Below, one piece after another: positions 1 through 12,668 of a stretch of DNA of 64,000 bases; position 1 is the stretch's first letter; each line of letters opens with the position of its first letter. Made by a program: the position numbers and the translations under genes. The notes beneath the pieces are model-generated. The model made no database searches and was not told the DNA's origin. It saw nothing but the letters and a program-made list of their open reading frames with translations. This DNA is from Aquilaria yunnanensis (Eukaryota > Streptophyta > Magnoliopsida > Malvales > Thymelaeaceae). The DNA lies in the NCBI GenBank assembly GCA_039654915.1, contig CM077593.1:82254501-82318500 (forward strand), given 5' to 3'.

Positions 1-850
1 AGAGGGAGGTTGGCGGAGGAGGTCAGGCTTCTTCGCAACTTCACCTTCTGTTTCATCATTGTTGGAATTGTCTTTTGACGACAATGATGAAGAACTAGAG
101 TCATGAGATCTGGAAAGAGCAAACCAAAAAAGTTGAGAAGTAGGATAAGGATTTGAGTGAGCTTGAGATTTTAGAGAATAAAGAAGCAAAGATAAGAACT
201 GGAGAAGGAAAAAGTGAAAAGAAGAACTGGAAAAGGAAGAAATGAATGGCAGAAATCATGAATAACCTGAAAATAAGGGTGCGTGGCTTGGTCAAGGTGT
301 ATTTTAGCCTTAGCCTATGTTAAATACCTCACTATAAAAGTGTGACATTATGGGTTTTTACTTTCAATGTAGAATGTTTACAGGTTTAAACTGTCATTAG
401 TGATGGGATGCGTGCTCAAGCTCTAGTTGACCTCTCTGAGACAAGATGAACTGAATGACGAGGTTGTGCCTCCGCCAACCTTCTCCAAGGACTGGAAAAG
501 GTCACAGGTGGCAAACCACCTAAACTTTGAGGAAGTCCGTACACCTAGAAGAAGCTATAAATATCCACATTAATTTCCCATTAGGGGCATTAATTGTGAA
601 ACACCACTCTCTCTATGCAATCTAACTCTATCTCTCCCCACACACATTCTCGTCCAAGCATCCTCTACATTCCCAGGAAAGGCATGTTTTTCACATACAC
701 CTTATTATCTAACAGACTTCCTCGAATTAGGACTCATCATGAGTGCCATTTGGGGGAAGTGTGATGGAAAACCAAAAAGGATATCTACTTTCAAGCATCA
801 CAGAAAATCTTTTACTTACCACTGCTCCAATCAACAGCTGATCAGTGTGT
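1..850. other. Left flank, no supported gene
   Basis: I see no coding region I can support. The first 80 bases resemble the triplicated unit at 28.12-28.46 kb: both carry a CTTCACCTTCT-type stretch followed by an ATCATTGGAAT/TTGTTGGAATT stretch and TCTTTGAC/TCTTTTGAC, so this edge is probably part of the same dispersed repeat. A TATA-like CTATAAATAT at about 555-564 is followed by a pyrimidine-rich leader and could belong to an old promoter or LTR, but no ORF of note follows. The 68-aa ORF starting at 739 shows no family resemblance. Confidence 0.4.
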
Positions 851-2052
851 TGGAATTAAGTCAGCAAGAGGGATTGCTCAATTCCATAGACATGCTGAAA
901 TATACTTGTTTTACTATTTATTGGTGTAGTCACATTATATGTTAGTGTTGTTTCACCAACTCACATCGCCACTTCTAACATTAACTAAATGTAGTTAAAG
1001 TGGTTAGGATGATGTAGCACATATGTGTGATACATCATCACCTTTGAATCAATAAGAAGATGTCATATGGCAATTATGTGACTTGTACATGTACACCTTA
1101 ACAAATAGGATAATTGTTTAATAACCACCTTATAACTATTCATATTATCAAGCGATGGCGATTATGAGACGTGTACATATACACCTTGACACATGGGATA
1201 GTTTTTTAATAACCACCTTATAACTACTCATATTATCAAGGGATGGTGATTATGTGACGTGTATATATACACCTTGACACATGAGATAATTGTTTAATAA
1301 CTACCCTATAAGTACTCATATTATCAAGGGATATAACCTTTAAATAAAAGGATATGTCTATCCCAACGTATATGACCCTTGAGGAAGTAGTTATGCACTA
1401 TAACTACCCTAGTTAGTAAAATAACTTGAATTTTAGTGAAGGGTCATATTTAAGGTGAATTTGACAACCTTTAGGAAGTGGTTATGACATGATTTAAGGA
1501 GACATGACTCTTAGAAGAGTTGTGACTCTAAGGCCAAACCAACACATTCATTCTAAGGGTGCTTATGGCCTTATTTCAAGGGAAGAAGTTATGGGTGGAT
1601 AGGTGCACCTTTTGACGAACTAGTACAACATTTTTATAAATAGTTTTGACTCTTTTATGAAGGGTTATGACTTTTATAAGTGCCAATTTAGTCCCTATAA
1701 ATAGAGGACAATGGAATTGTGTAAAGTGGGGTTTTTCTTAAAACACAACTTTTGGAGGTTTTACTTATTCTATTTCGCTCTATACACTTTTCTATCACCA
1801 TAAGGAAAATTCTGGTCAAGTATTAAGTGTGAACCAGCATATTTAGTTATTTTTATTTCCAAGTTAATTAAATATATGATCCTGGGTGTTTATAATAAGT
1901 TATGTCTTCCACAACATGTTCAAAGAGACATATTTTATCAAGTAGACTATCACTCGATTTTACAGTAATAACCAAGTACACATTAATTTTTCCATTTATT
2001 CTATATTTTGGAAATATAAGTGTTTATTAGTTGTGCACTTAAATTTCTTGTA
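851..2052 (+). repeat. 5' LTR of the LARD-like element
   Basis: It starts TGGAATTAAG and ends near CTTGTA, where the other LTR ends CTTTACA. It holds a TATA box at about 1692 and a promoter-proximal AGAGGACAAT stretch shared with the right copy. About 265 bp at 1067-1331 are a three-fold tandem repeat (period about 88-90 bp; units begin GGCAATTATG, GGCGATTATG, GGTGATTATG), whereas the right LTR has this unit once. That explains why this LTR is about 180 bp longer. Confidence 0.7.
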
Positions 2053-2053
2053 T

Positions 2054-2068
2054 TGGTGTCATAGCCCA
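2054..2068 (+). other. Primer-binding site (tRNA-iMet type)
   Basis: TGGTGTCATAGCCC lies two bases after the left LTR. It differs by a few bases from the TGGTATCAGAGC motif complementary to initiator-tRNA-Met that primes many plant LTR retrotransposons. This supports the LTR boundary and + orientation. Confidence 0.55.
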
Positions 2069-2774
2069 TAGGTTTAATATTCATGCTCCTTTAGACAACC
2101 TTAGGTTGTTTGAAAACTTTTTACAAGCGATACCAATATGATTGACCTTAATTCTAATCTATATGCTAGGATTTTGTTTTAGTTGTTAAATTTGGAATCT
2201 ATATGGATGTTTAAACTTGGTAATATATTCAATTAACCAAAACTTATGGTGATAAGCATATAGATTATTTTGGTGTATTCGGTCTTATGTGTATGTAATT
2301 TGTACATCCTTTTTTGAGCTTGGTGTTCTTAAAAGTTTTTCTGGGTATACTGGTAGGTCAAATTATATATATGTTTTTGTTATATTTTATTATTGACTTT
2401 GCTTCAATAATGGTTATTTAAATGTATATATAAGACAATTTAAGACAAGTAAACCAAAATAAAAGAAACTTGTCAAAACTAATTTAATTACATATGCATG
2501 CACATGTTTTTGGTTTGTTTTGGCATAGGTAAGTTGTTCTATTTTACTTATGCATGAAATTGTATTGTTGTGATAATATATACACCTGTTTAATGTACTA
2601 ATTATTACATGATGTAGATTGCTAAATTCATAAGTGAAGTTATCAATGAACTAAGTTTTGATATGAAACTTGATGATGACAAAGAAGTCATCATGCACAA
2701 AGATGTTTCAGGAAGTGCTAAGTGGAATGAAGTTACTATTCATCATGTTTAAAGTTTTTGGGAAAAACAAATGC

Positions 2775-2841
<67 letters not shown>

Positions 2842-5800
2842 TAAGTGTTTGGTTCGTAATTAAAAAGAAGCCTAAGCAAAAGGGTTGCTTAATAACTAAT
2901 GTACAAAGTTTTCATTCTCTTCAAACCTTACATTATATGTAGTATATACATTTTGGCCAAATCAAAATTTTTTTTGAATTAATGATTCAAGGGTTAAAAC
3001 TCACATTTATTGTGAGAATGATTGTTCAAAATGGCATATGTGTCTCTAGTAAACAAAACTTCAAGTTGGAAGATGAAAAGTTGGTCATGCAAGACTTTTT
3101 TTTTTTGGAAAATGCGCATTAGCTGTGTAATATGTACTTAATTTAAGAGAATGTGTTCCTATTAAATTCTTTGTACAGATCTTACTTGTCATGCAAATTT
3201 TTCTTGTACATGATGTTTTATTTCAATGATAATGATAATAATTCATTGTTTCTTAAAATTATGGCTATACAGTCTTAGTGACTAATTTTTTTTCTAGTAA
3301 GTTTTTACTTGGATATCATAAATGATATTTTGATAATGCACATTTAGGCTGATAAAAAAGTACCAGTATATTATGAGTGATTTACTTGGTTCTTTTTTTA
3401 TGAAATGGCCTTACAAATGTGCTTACTTTGCATATGTGCAAAGTAACTAGAATTGGGCATGTTTTGAGAATGTTTGAATGAGCATGTCTTTTATGCAATT
3501 TACTTAGAATCATTTGAGGTTCAATAAACATCAAGTCTAGATTATGTTCTAAATGTAATTATTAAAATTTTACTTTATACTTTCAATCATAAAAAAGTTC
3601 CTTTGAAGATGTTTTGAGTTAGTAAAATCTAATACTCAAGGAGTATTAGATACAACTGTATTGTATGGGAATGGTTGATGCCAATGCCAAATATGTTGCT
3701 ACCACCATTTCTTGAATGTAAAAAGGTAGATCATCAAAATCATTGTAATTATGTTTATGATGGCTACATTGATGATGACTATCAAGTAATAGGCCTATAA
3801 CACAAGGACTCAATACTCTTAAAGTGCCAAATGATCATGCAAATATGCAAGATCAAGATACTTCTCCTTGTTAGCCTATCTTGAGATGTTCGAATAGTTA
3901 ACAAGACCACCAAGAAAATGGTGGACTTTTGTTGAAAGAGAGACACACTTGGTATTGTCTTGAAGTAGATGATCCAAATAATATGTAATGTTGGGATTAT
4001 GCATTCTGGTGCAATTTTATGCTTTAATTTTAACATTTTGGAAAAGTGTGAATATGAACTTGATTGATCATGTCTTTGTGATCTGATCATGAGTATGAAA
4101 TAATTATCAACAAGATTCAAGTAGTGTGTATATGGTTATAAGGGTTGCTGATGCATGCACATATATCAACTAATTTGGAAAGTATTAACAAAAATTATGT
4201 ATTCTCTGTGAACACGAAGTATTCTAATTTGAATATCTTCTATTGTGGAGAAAATCTTGTTCATGGTTACTCACAAAGTTAGAATGAAATGTCTTCCGAT
4301 GTTAATTGAGACCATATGTACTGTGATATGGTTATATGACCCTTTTTAACATAAAAAAGGTTGTAAAAGTTTGATTTTGATGTTATTGTCACTTTGATGT
4401 TATACTGTGATATGTGTCTTCCTAGACAATAATTAACATTTAAAAAAAATGTTAATTAACATGAAATGTGTAGATGATCATAATCTTGAATATTGAAAAA
4501 GTGCTATCTTAGTTAAGTTCTAAGAGGCTAGTGGTTATGAATGTTCATTTTAGTTTTCTTTTTTGAACAGCTTATGATGCGTAAAACATTATGAATTTTT
4601 TCTTTTGAGATCAAGTGATCCAAGGCTCACTGAGATATTTGGTTCTTTTATGTTTTTGATCATTTAGTATCTTACCAAAACCATATATTGATTATATTAA
4701 TGGATTTTATATCTAGCATAAGTGCAAGATCAAGGTGGTCATGAAATGAATTTAGGACATGAGGTTATGCACCTCATATTGAGTCCATTGATTTGACATA
4801 AGTGCTAGATTAATTGAACTTTTATAAGTGAAAGTGACTTTTTAGTTATTCAAATTAAAAATATAGAATTGTCATGAAAGATAATCTTAACATCAATTTT
4901 GATGATTTTTATTTGGCTAAAGAGGCTATGTGGGAGCTATTAGGTTCTAAGTATCATTAGTTGATAATAAGGGCTTAATGGGGTCGTATTTGAAAGTTGA
5001 AGATCCATCGATGGATAGCTTCACACCTTTAGAAGAATTTGTATTCATAAGGTTCATTACAGTAACAAAAGTTAGATTTGGATGTAAGTAAACATCTAGT
5101 GGATGTTTCTCTTCATTTTTTCATCCTCATTTTTTTGATAAAAAAAAAACATCTAGTGGATGATATGCTCAAACTTCATTTAATGTTGATGAAGCTTCCA
5201 TGAAAACCATGTTTTTCATGACTTTTGGCCTTAAACTCAAAAAATAGTCTAAGGACTATTTAATTTAATATGCTTTAAGACTAACGTTTCAAAGTACTTT
5301 ATGTCCAATCTCAAACTTGGTTTAGGATAATGCAAAAATAACAAGTTTGTTCTCGGCCCATACTTCAAGTCTAGCTTGTGTTTGTTACTCATAACCCTTT
5401 GAGTACTTATTCTAGAATGGAAGAGTTTGGATTAGTTCCTTATTTAAGTCTAACGTGTATCATGAAGTGTACATGATTGAATGTTAGTCAAGTTGATTAA
5501 GATAATTAATTTTGTGAGTTTATCATAAGAGCCATATTAGTGTCGAATATATGTCTCGCTTTACATCATTCAGATGCAATGAGATAATGACAGTTGTTAT
5601 CAAGGTAACATTACTACATTAAAATATGATTAAGTTTAGAGATGAATACACATTTACATTTGGTTATATCATCTTGCTTTGTGTAAGCAATCTGTTTGTG
5701 TGGTATTTATTTCCATACAAAGAAGCTTTTTTCATGAAATATAAGAGTCATTAGTGACTTATGTAGGCTAAACATTATCTTAGTGGTGATTTGACATTGA

Positions 5801-7099
5801 ACTATCTTAGCAGTGATTTATGCATTCTTGGTGTTCATATTTCATGAAAATTTTTACTCCTGAAATATAATAAATGGAAATGAAGTTAGAGTTAATTTAA
5901 CTAACTAGTTAGATTAACTTCATTTTTTGTGTCTCTTTATTAGTACTAAGATATGATAAGTTATGTAGTGCATGTTTATCATGTATGTGCATATACTTAT
6001 ATGAGATATTTGTATTATATGTGTATCATACATATCATCATATATGTAGCTTACATCACAGAAAAAATAAATATATGTCTAGACTTAGGTTGAAGGTTGG
6101 TTTTCCCACAAAAACAACCTGCCCTTGTTCTTGAAGTTTGAACAAGAATGAGACCGCTAAAGTCTTGAATGTAAATCATTACTTAAATTAGTCATATGTG
6201 ACTCAATAAAGACCTGTATCCAAATGGGAGTCACATAATCCAACTTGTAACAACTTTAGCATAAAGGTCATCTTGATGTAAAATATTTGTTTGAGATCAA
6301 GGTAAGGTGATAGTCACACCGTGTTTGTATGCCCACACATACATCCTAACCTATGTGACCAAGTAAATTTCTTATATGTGAGAAGTTTGACACTTGCATG
6401 GCTTGTTGAGGACATATGCACCTATAGTGGGAGTCCACATGAAGTCATACAAATAATGTTTGAGAGGGAGATAAATACCTCTTAAATAGTAGTTGTCAAA
6501 CATTATGATTATGTACACTAACATACCATGACATTTATACATATCTTCTGTATCTTTTGACTTGTCAAATTAACCATAGAAAGAAAATAGGTAAGTTTTC
6601 TCTTATTTTATTTATGTGTGAGTTTTTTTGGCTATGCCTTTACTCATTATTGACTACTAGTTAGTGATTAAAAATTATAATTTTACATTGATGAGCTTCC
6701 TATGGCTATGATAAAGTAGCCAAATGTGTTTATCGTTGAGTAATTACTAGGTTTTAAGTTACTATACAGTGAGTGCAATAGGAAAAACTTTATAATGTGC
6801 TTTCAAATTGTTGTAAATCACAATTTGATTACATGTGCTGCAAGTCAGATAGTTGATACACTGTCATCTATACTTGCACACGAGTGTTTATAAGTAGTAA
6901 TTAGTGTAATATTGCATTACTTATTGTACCACAAGATTCAAGTAGAAAGTGACTTTTAAAATGGATGCATCCTGAGTTTGGTACATGACAGAAAGTTTGT
7001 TAGTAAACTCACAAAATAGACATGTTGTAGCAAACTATTTATCAACAAAGTCTTAAGGCATATAGGCATAGTTAATGATATATGTATCATTAATGGATT
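2069..7099 (+). other. Non-coding interior of the LARD-like element
   Basis: This is about 5 kb of AT-rich sequence. I find no frame resembling gag, protease, integrase, RT or RNase H on either strand; the longest open stretches are short and featureless. An (AAT)n microsatellite sits at 2775-2839. Confidence 0.5.
2775..2839 (+). repeat. (AAT)n microsatellite
   Basis: About 21 uninterrupted AAT triplets. The short ORF running through it encodes only poly-Asn and is not credible as a gene. Confidence 0.95.
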
Positions 7100-8332
7100 G
7101 ATATTTGATTAGTTGAAGTGATTTTGGTAACTAGTGAAATCGGTTAGTAATCAGTCACCATTTCACTTTTTTGGTGACTGAAAAAATCCGTCACCAATCG
7201 ATGGCTAAAATGTTGGTCACTATGGAGGTTGACTGACTTGTCGGTCAGATACCATATGCTTTATAGTAACCGATCGGAGCGGCCACCAATTAGTCACAAG
7301 ATTATTATTATTTTTTTAAATTTTAAATGCCCAGATTCAAATTCAAAATTTTTGGATACCTTTGCAAAATTTTTTAGATAGCCAAATTTAAAATTTTTCA
7401 ATCTTTTTCATCCATGTTTTGGTTTGTGTTTTGATTTGGGAAAGCAAGTTCCTTCCATTGGCTAGAACAACGGGGGCATAGCAAGCAAATACATCATCAT
7501 ATATGTACTCATCTTCTCATGTACACATCATCAGATCTGGAACATGGCAATAAAGCACACCTAAAAAAAATTTATATAGAAGCAAAAAATAAAAAACCAT
7601 GAATATATTCGAATCAAATGAAACTGCAAATTAATTTAACTCATGAGCAAAACATAAATAGATAAAATTTGTGAGCTCGAGTTTTGAAGAAACCACCAAC
7701 TAAAGATGACGGATATGGTGTGGTGAATTGATAGAGAGGTGATGGCAGGACTTGATTGGAGGCCGACATGATATTAGCCAAGGCTGATTGATTGGTGAAG
7801 TTAGTAGGGCGAAGAGAGAGCTAGGAGTGAGGATGATTCCGAGTAGAGAAGATGCTAAGAGAGAGTGAGGAGTGGGGATGATTCAGAGCAAAGGAGAGGC
7901 GGGGAAGATGAAGTAGATGAGAGATAGGGAGAGACAAAACAGATAGAAAACATGGAAACTTTTAATCTGGAGAGGAGAAGAAACTTCCTCTCTTTTCAGA
8001 CGAAGGTGATCAGCGCAGAGAATGACAGAAAACCACAAGAGTGGGAAAGTTATGTAGAATAAAAAAAGAATAGTGAAGAGGGGTATATATTTATGAGGAG
8101 AGTGAAAAAAGCTTTTTGGTGGCTGAATCAAGTTGGTCACTAAGTTGGTGACCGGTGATTGACCGTTTAGTGACTGACCTTAGTGCCTAAAACTCAATCG
8201 GTCACTAACCAGTCAGCTCCTTTTATAGGAATTACCACCCCATTTTTTCTTGACTGAGTAAGTGACCAAATGCTTATTGACTGCTTGATCGGTCACTATG
8301 GCCAATCACCAAAACCAAGTTCTATTGTAGTA
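7100..8332. mobile_element. Non-autonomous CACTA-like DNA element
   Basis: The two ends are imperfect inverted repeats. The left carries TTTTGGTAACTAGTG and CGGTTAGTAATCAGTCAC. The reverse complement of the right end reads CTACAATAGAACTTGG, then TTTTGGTGATTGG, ATAGTGACCGATC and CAGTCAAT. The right terminus (TTCTATTGTAGT) resembles the inverted CACTA terminus with its last base changed. Subterminal regions are full of short GGTCACTA/CAGTCACC motifs in both orientations, as in En/Spm-type elements. The core (about 7780-8100) is purine-rich on the + strand and has no transposase. It sits inside the LARD-like element and is therefore younger than it. The left boundary is approximate. Confidence 0.55.
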
Positions 8333-8450
8333 TGTATGTTTAACCACTATATAAGGAGAAGATTTGTTGTCATTCCCAGGGTCACACACTCAGACTTAAC
8401 TATGTCAGTTTCTCATTTGTGATAGTGTATTTCAAGTGTATATTATCCAA

Positions 8451-8850
8451 TATCCCTATGTTCCATCAAGTATATCTAGTGTGAGTGGGAGCTATTGGAA
8501 TTTAATTAGCAAGAGTGATTACTAAATTTTATAGACGTACTAAGATATACTTGTTTTACTCTTGATTGGTGTAGTCACATCATATGTTGAGGCCGTCACA
8601 TGCACAAACTCACATCACCACTTTTAACATTAACTAGAGGTAGTTAAATATATCCCTGTGTTCCATCAAGTATATCTACTGTGAGTGAGAGCTATTGGAA
8701 TTTAATTAGCAAGAGTGATTGCTAAATTTTATAGACGCACTAAGATATACTTGTTTTACTCTTGACTGGTGTAGTCACACCATATTTAAGGCTGTCACAT
8801 CAACTCACATCACCGTTTTTAACATTAACTAGAGGTAGTTAAGTGGTTAG
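8451..8850 (+). repeat. 200-bp tandem duplication across PPT and LTR start
   Basis: The block from TATCCCTATG at 8451 recurs as TATCCCTGTG at 8651, exactly 200 bp on. It includes the purine tract (GTGAGTGGGAGC / GTGAGTGAGAGC) and the first 150 or so bases of the LTR. The element therefore has two PPT-LTR junctions, at about 8496 and 8696. Only the second is followed by a full LTR. Confidence 0.8.
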
Positions 8851-9725
8851 GATGTGTGTGACACATGTGTGTGACACATCATCACCTTGGAATCAATAAG
8901 AAGATGTTATATGGCGATTATGTGATTTGTACATGTACACCTTGACACATGGGATAATTTTTTAATAATCATCCTATAACTAATCATATTATTTAGGGAT
9001 ATGACTTTTAAATGAAAGGATATGTCCATCTTAACATATATAACTATTAGGGAGGTAGTTATGCACTATAACTATCGTGGTTAATGAAATAATATGACTT
9101 TTAGAGAAGATTCATTTTTAAGGCGAATTTAACAACATTTAGGAGGTGGTTATGACCTTAATTTAAGGAGACACAACTCTTAGAAGAGTTTAACTCTATG
9201 GCCAAAACAATACATCCATTCTAAGGGTGGTTATGACCTTATTTCAATTGAAGAATCTATGAATGGATAAGTACACCTTTTGGAGAACTAGTACAACCTT
9301 TTTTTATAAAGAGTTGTGATTTTTTTATGAAAGCTTATGACCCTATATAAGCGTTAATTCACCCCTATAAATAGAGGATAATAGAATTGTGTAAAGTGGG
9401 TTTTTTTTTTAAAACACAACTTCTGGGGGTTCTACTTATTCTATTTCGCTCTACACACTTCTTTATCACTATAAAGAGAATTCTGGTCGAGTATTGAGTG
9501 TAAACCAGTATATTTAGTTACTTATATTTTAAAGTTAATTAAATATCTAATTCTAGGTATTTATAATAAATTATGTTCTCCGTTATATGTTCAAAGAGGC
9601 GTCTTTCATCAAGAAGACTGTCACTTAGTTTTACATTGATAATTAAGTATGCTTTAATTTTCACATTTATTCTATATTCTGAAAATAAAAGTGTTTATTG
9701 GTTGTGCATTTAAATTTCCTTTACA
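8696..9725 (+). repeat. 3' LTR of the LARD-like element
   Basis: It starts TGGAATTTAA and ends CTTTACA. It matches the left LTR through the TATA box (about 9364) and downstream blocks. Its length (about 1.03 kb) equals the left LTR minus two extra copies of the 90-bp repeat. Confidence 0.7.
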
Positions 9726-10401
9726 GTGTTCTACCGTTCAACTCAAACTGCTAGCTTTTATCTCCGTAGAAGCTCTCTATGGGCCATATCTTTGAGCGGC
9801 ACAACCTTAAAAGCTCCTGCACAATTGACAATTGTAATTGGAAAAATAGGAAGAGAATATTAGCAACCGGAGAGGCAACGAGCTTCGGCTGTGTCAATAA
9901 TTTAAGGAGGAAGAGGTATAGTGGCAAAAATTGTAAATAAACCCAAAGCATGGACGTAGAGCCTACTAGGGTAATATTTTATCCTTGCCCTTTTAGTTAT
10001 ACGATTTGTTACAATTTAGGGCTCAGGGCCTTTTGTTATAATAGGACCTGTTTGATTATCCAATTACGGATTAATTACAGAACGCGCCATAAAAAGAAGT
10101 GCGCTATGGATACTTTCAGATAAGTTGTTAGAATTTCATGGCTGTTATAAACAATTAAAGCTTCAAGAAGAAAATCTCTTTTATACTCCACTTAAAATAA
10201 CAAACCAGATGAACAAGTTAATCACTTTTCATAAAAAAGTACTCATCTCCCAATTTTTTTACTTAAGTTTAACTTAAATTTATTTATATTAATATTTACT
10301 ATTTTTTAAAAAATATATTTAAAAATTATAAGTCTTGTAGTTTGTAAATAAAAATTTTTAAAAATTTTTAAGCAAATATTAATATAAATAAATTTATATT
10401 C

Positions 10402-10425
10402 CTATTATTATTATTATTATTGTTG

Positions 10426-10463
<38 letters not shown>
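10402..10463 (+). repeat. (ATT)n microsatellite
   Basis: ATT triplets interrupted by a short GTT run. Confidence 0.9.
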
Positions 10464-10465
<2 letters not shown>

Positions 10466-10683
10466 ATATTTATGAATGAATTATGTGTATATGTATGCAT
10501 GTATGTATGTGCGCGTGCATGCATGCATGTATCTATGTATTTATGTAGGTAATATAAAAATATTATAGGTATATTTTTAGTTATGTATTTAAAAATAGAA
10601 ATAGAAATATACAAAATAATCTATAAGATATGTGAAATATGTATAACCATTTTAAAATTCATATTATATTTAATTATAATATA

Positions 10684-10708
10684 TGTGTGTGTGTGTGTGT
10701 GTGTGTGT
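10684..10708 (+). repeat. (GT)n microsatellite
   Basis: About twelve uninterrupted GT dinucleotides. Confidence 0.9.
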
Positions 10709-12668
10709 CACAATATATTCATATTATATAGTAAATTTGATGTTTTTTCTGTGTTGAAACCTGTTTAGTATTTGCTCTTTATTCCATCTCAAAAATCTAA
10801 TCCTTTGATTCTAGTGGGAGAAATTTATTCCACAGATAAGGGATGAAACATCTGGATACAATGACCGTTATCGATCGTTAATAGCACCAAACACATGATG
10901 ATTGTGAATACTTTAGTGAAATACATAAAACTCATCCCAACTCTTCTCATCATGTTTTATCCTGGCAACCAGATAATGTGGCTATATGTCTGTATATATA
11001 TATCTATTTCCAGTTAAGATATATACAGGAAATACTCATTGGTGCCAGGTAAGATAAAATTAAATTGAAATTCAAAATTTCTTCACGTACGTTTCACTAA
11101 AAAGAGGAGCTTTAATAGTATAAAGGTTGGCCTTTTTATTTGTTTCTGGATTGTTGATTTGCCAACCCATAATGTGATAGTGTAATATCTTCTATAATAA
11201 ATTTTTCTGGTGATCAGAAATAATAATTTTTTTACAAAATGAATTATACAAGTAGTTGTTTAAGTAGTTCCTACAAAAAAAAAAGTTTGCTTGGTATGAA
11301 CCTAAAAGTAATTAGAAATTATTGTATATATCTTAAAACGTTACTAGGGGTTCATTTCAAGGTTTATACAATAATTTGAAATTTTGATTTAGTTAGTGAC
11401 TCATAGTTTCATACTCCCTTATAATTTGATATAAAATCAAAATTATAATAAACTATTATTGTTGGATTTAAAATCATTAGATTAATTTAACAATTCTAAC
11501 ATTTTATCTAGAGATGTTAATGGATATTTGTGCTAACAAATGTTTGACAATATCTTATCCGGCGGATAGGATTTTTTTGTTTTAAATTAAATAGTGGATT
11601 TGGATTTTACACTTGAACTCACACGAAGGCCAATATAGTGATTTGACAAAATAACTTAATTTACTTCGCTACTTGTAACTATTGATAAGTAGCATTGTAA
11701 AACTAAGATAAGATGGTTGAAATCCGTCAGCCATCGCTAATCTTGGTCGAAATACGTCACCCGATCTAGATCATTGTCATCGTTACACGACAAATCAAAA
11801 CAAGTCTTCATGTGATGCAATGGCCGATCATATCTCATCCTACTCCTTACCTGCTGAGTCGACGCCCCAACATTCCTTGATGTTCGGAAGCAGCCCAGCT
11901 ATCATCGACACCCATTTATGGCTAGCGGATCTCCCTAGGTTTGGATACGGTTACTTTCAACGGTGGAGCTTTATTAGGATTTAGATCTGACAAGGTTTAG
12001 ATATTCATAATTTCAAGTTTTTCAAAGAAAACGATGGAGAGAAAGTTGATTTTTTCTGATTGTGATTGGGCAAATGAGGATATTCGTTGTTCATATTATT
12101 TCACCAATATTCTCCAGGATTTTCATAATTTCAAGTTTTTCTGATTGTGATTGCGCCGATGAGGATCTCTGTGTTCATAATTTCAAGCATTCGTTATGTG
12201 TCCAGTAAAGAAGATTTGGGAAAGAAGATGAAATTGGGCTAATTTACATTTTAAGTCCTTAAGATTATGTATTTATACAAATTTTATCATGAAGATTGTT
12301 TTTTTTAGTATATTCATTTATTGTTATAAAAGAAGAGACCAAATGGTAGTGTGAGATGCATCATGAGGGTAGAAAATATCATGTAAGCAATTTCTATAAA
12401 AATATAATAGGAAAACTGATAAAAGAGATTCATATAAAACACGATATATTAGTTAGAAGATTTTCAGATGATACTGATTGTGGTAAGAGACCATATTAAG
12501 ATTATTGTTGTAGTTAGGTGACTATATATGAACTTGTCACTTAGGTTGTTATGTGTGATATTTGTATATATATATAGTTGACTAAATTAAAAAGGTATTG
12601 AAAAATGGCCGATTAATAATCGCAGAAATTTCCGTCTAACAAAGAAATTAACTAACATTCCATTGCCG

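Larger units (their letters stand above)
851..9725 (+). mobile_element. Old non-coding LTR retrotransposon (LARD-like)
   Basis: Two related long repeats (851-2052 and about 8696-9725) flank about 6.4 kb with no retrotransposon ORF. Both begin TGGAATT, both carry CCTATAAATAGAGGA at matching positions (about 1692 and 9364), and both run through matching AAAACACAACTT and TATTTCGCTCTA stretches. A tRNA-iMet-like primer-binding site follows the left LTR and a purine tract GTGAGTGGGAGC precedes the right one. GTGT lies just outside both ends (847-850 and 9726-9729) and is a plausible short target duplication. The LTRs differ visibly, so the insertion is old. With LTRs, PBS and PPT but no gag-pol, it fits a large retrotransposon derivative. 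A copia parent is suggested only by the PBS type. Confidence 0.7.
9726..12668. other. Intergenic, AT-rich, with MITE trace and microsatellites
   Basis: I see no gene I can support. The stretch at about 10236-10385 (CTCATCTCCCAA, then TAAGTTTAACTTAAA and TATAAGTCTTGTAGTTT) resembles the Stowaway-like MITE at 46155-46379 and is probably a decayed relative. A small ATG-to-stop frame (11820-11984, 54 codons) stands out by its balanced composition but matches nothing I recognise. The rest is AT-rich. Confidence 0.4.

Noticed and set aside
3782..4120. 112-codon minus-strand ORF inside the LARD-like element
   Set aside because: No similarity to retrotransposon proteins that I can see; length is within chance for this composition.
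11820..11984. 54-codon ATG frame (starts MADHISSYSLPAES)
   Set aside because: Composition is gene-like but I see no family motif, no promoter and no splice partner. It may be a decayed exon; too weak to list as a gene.
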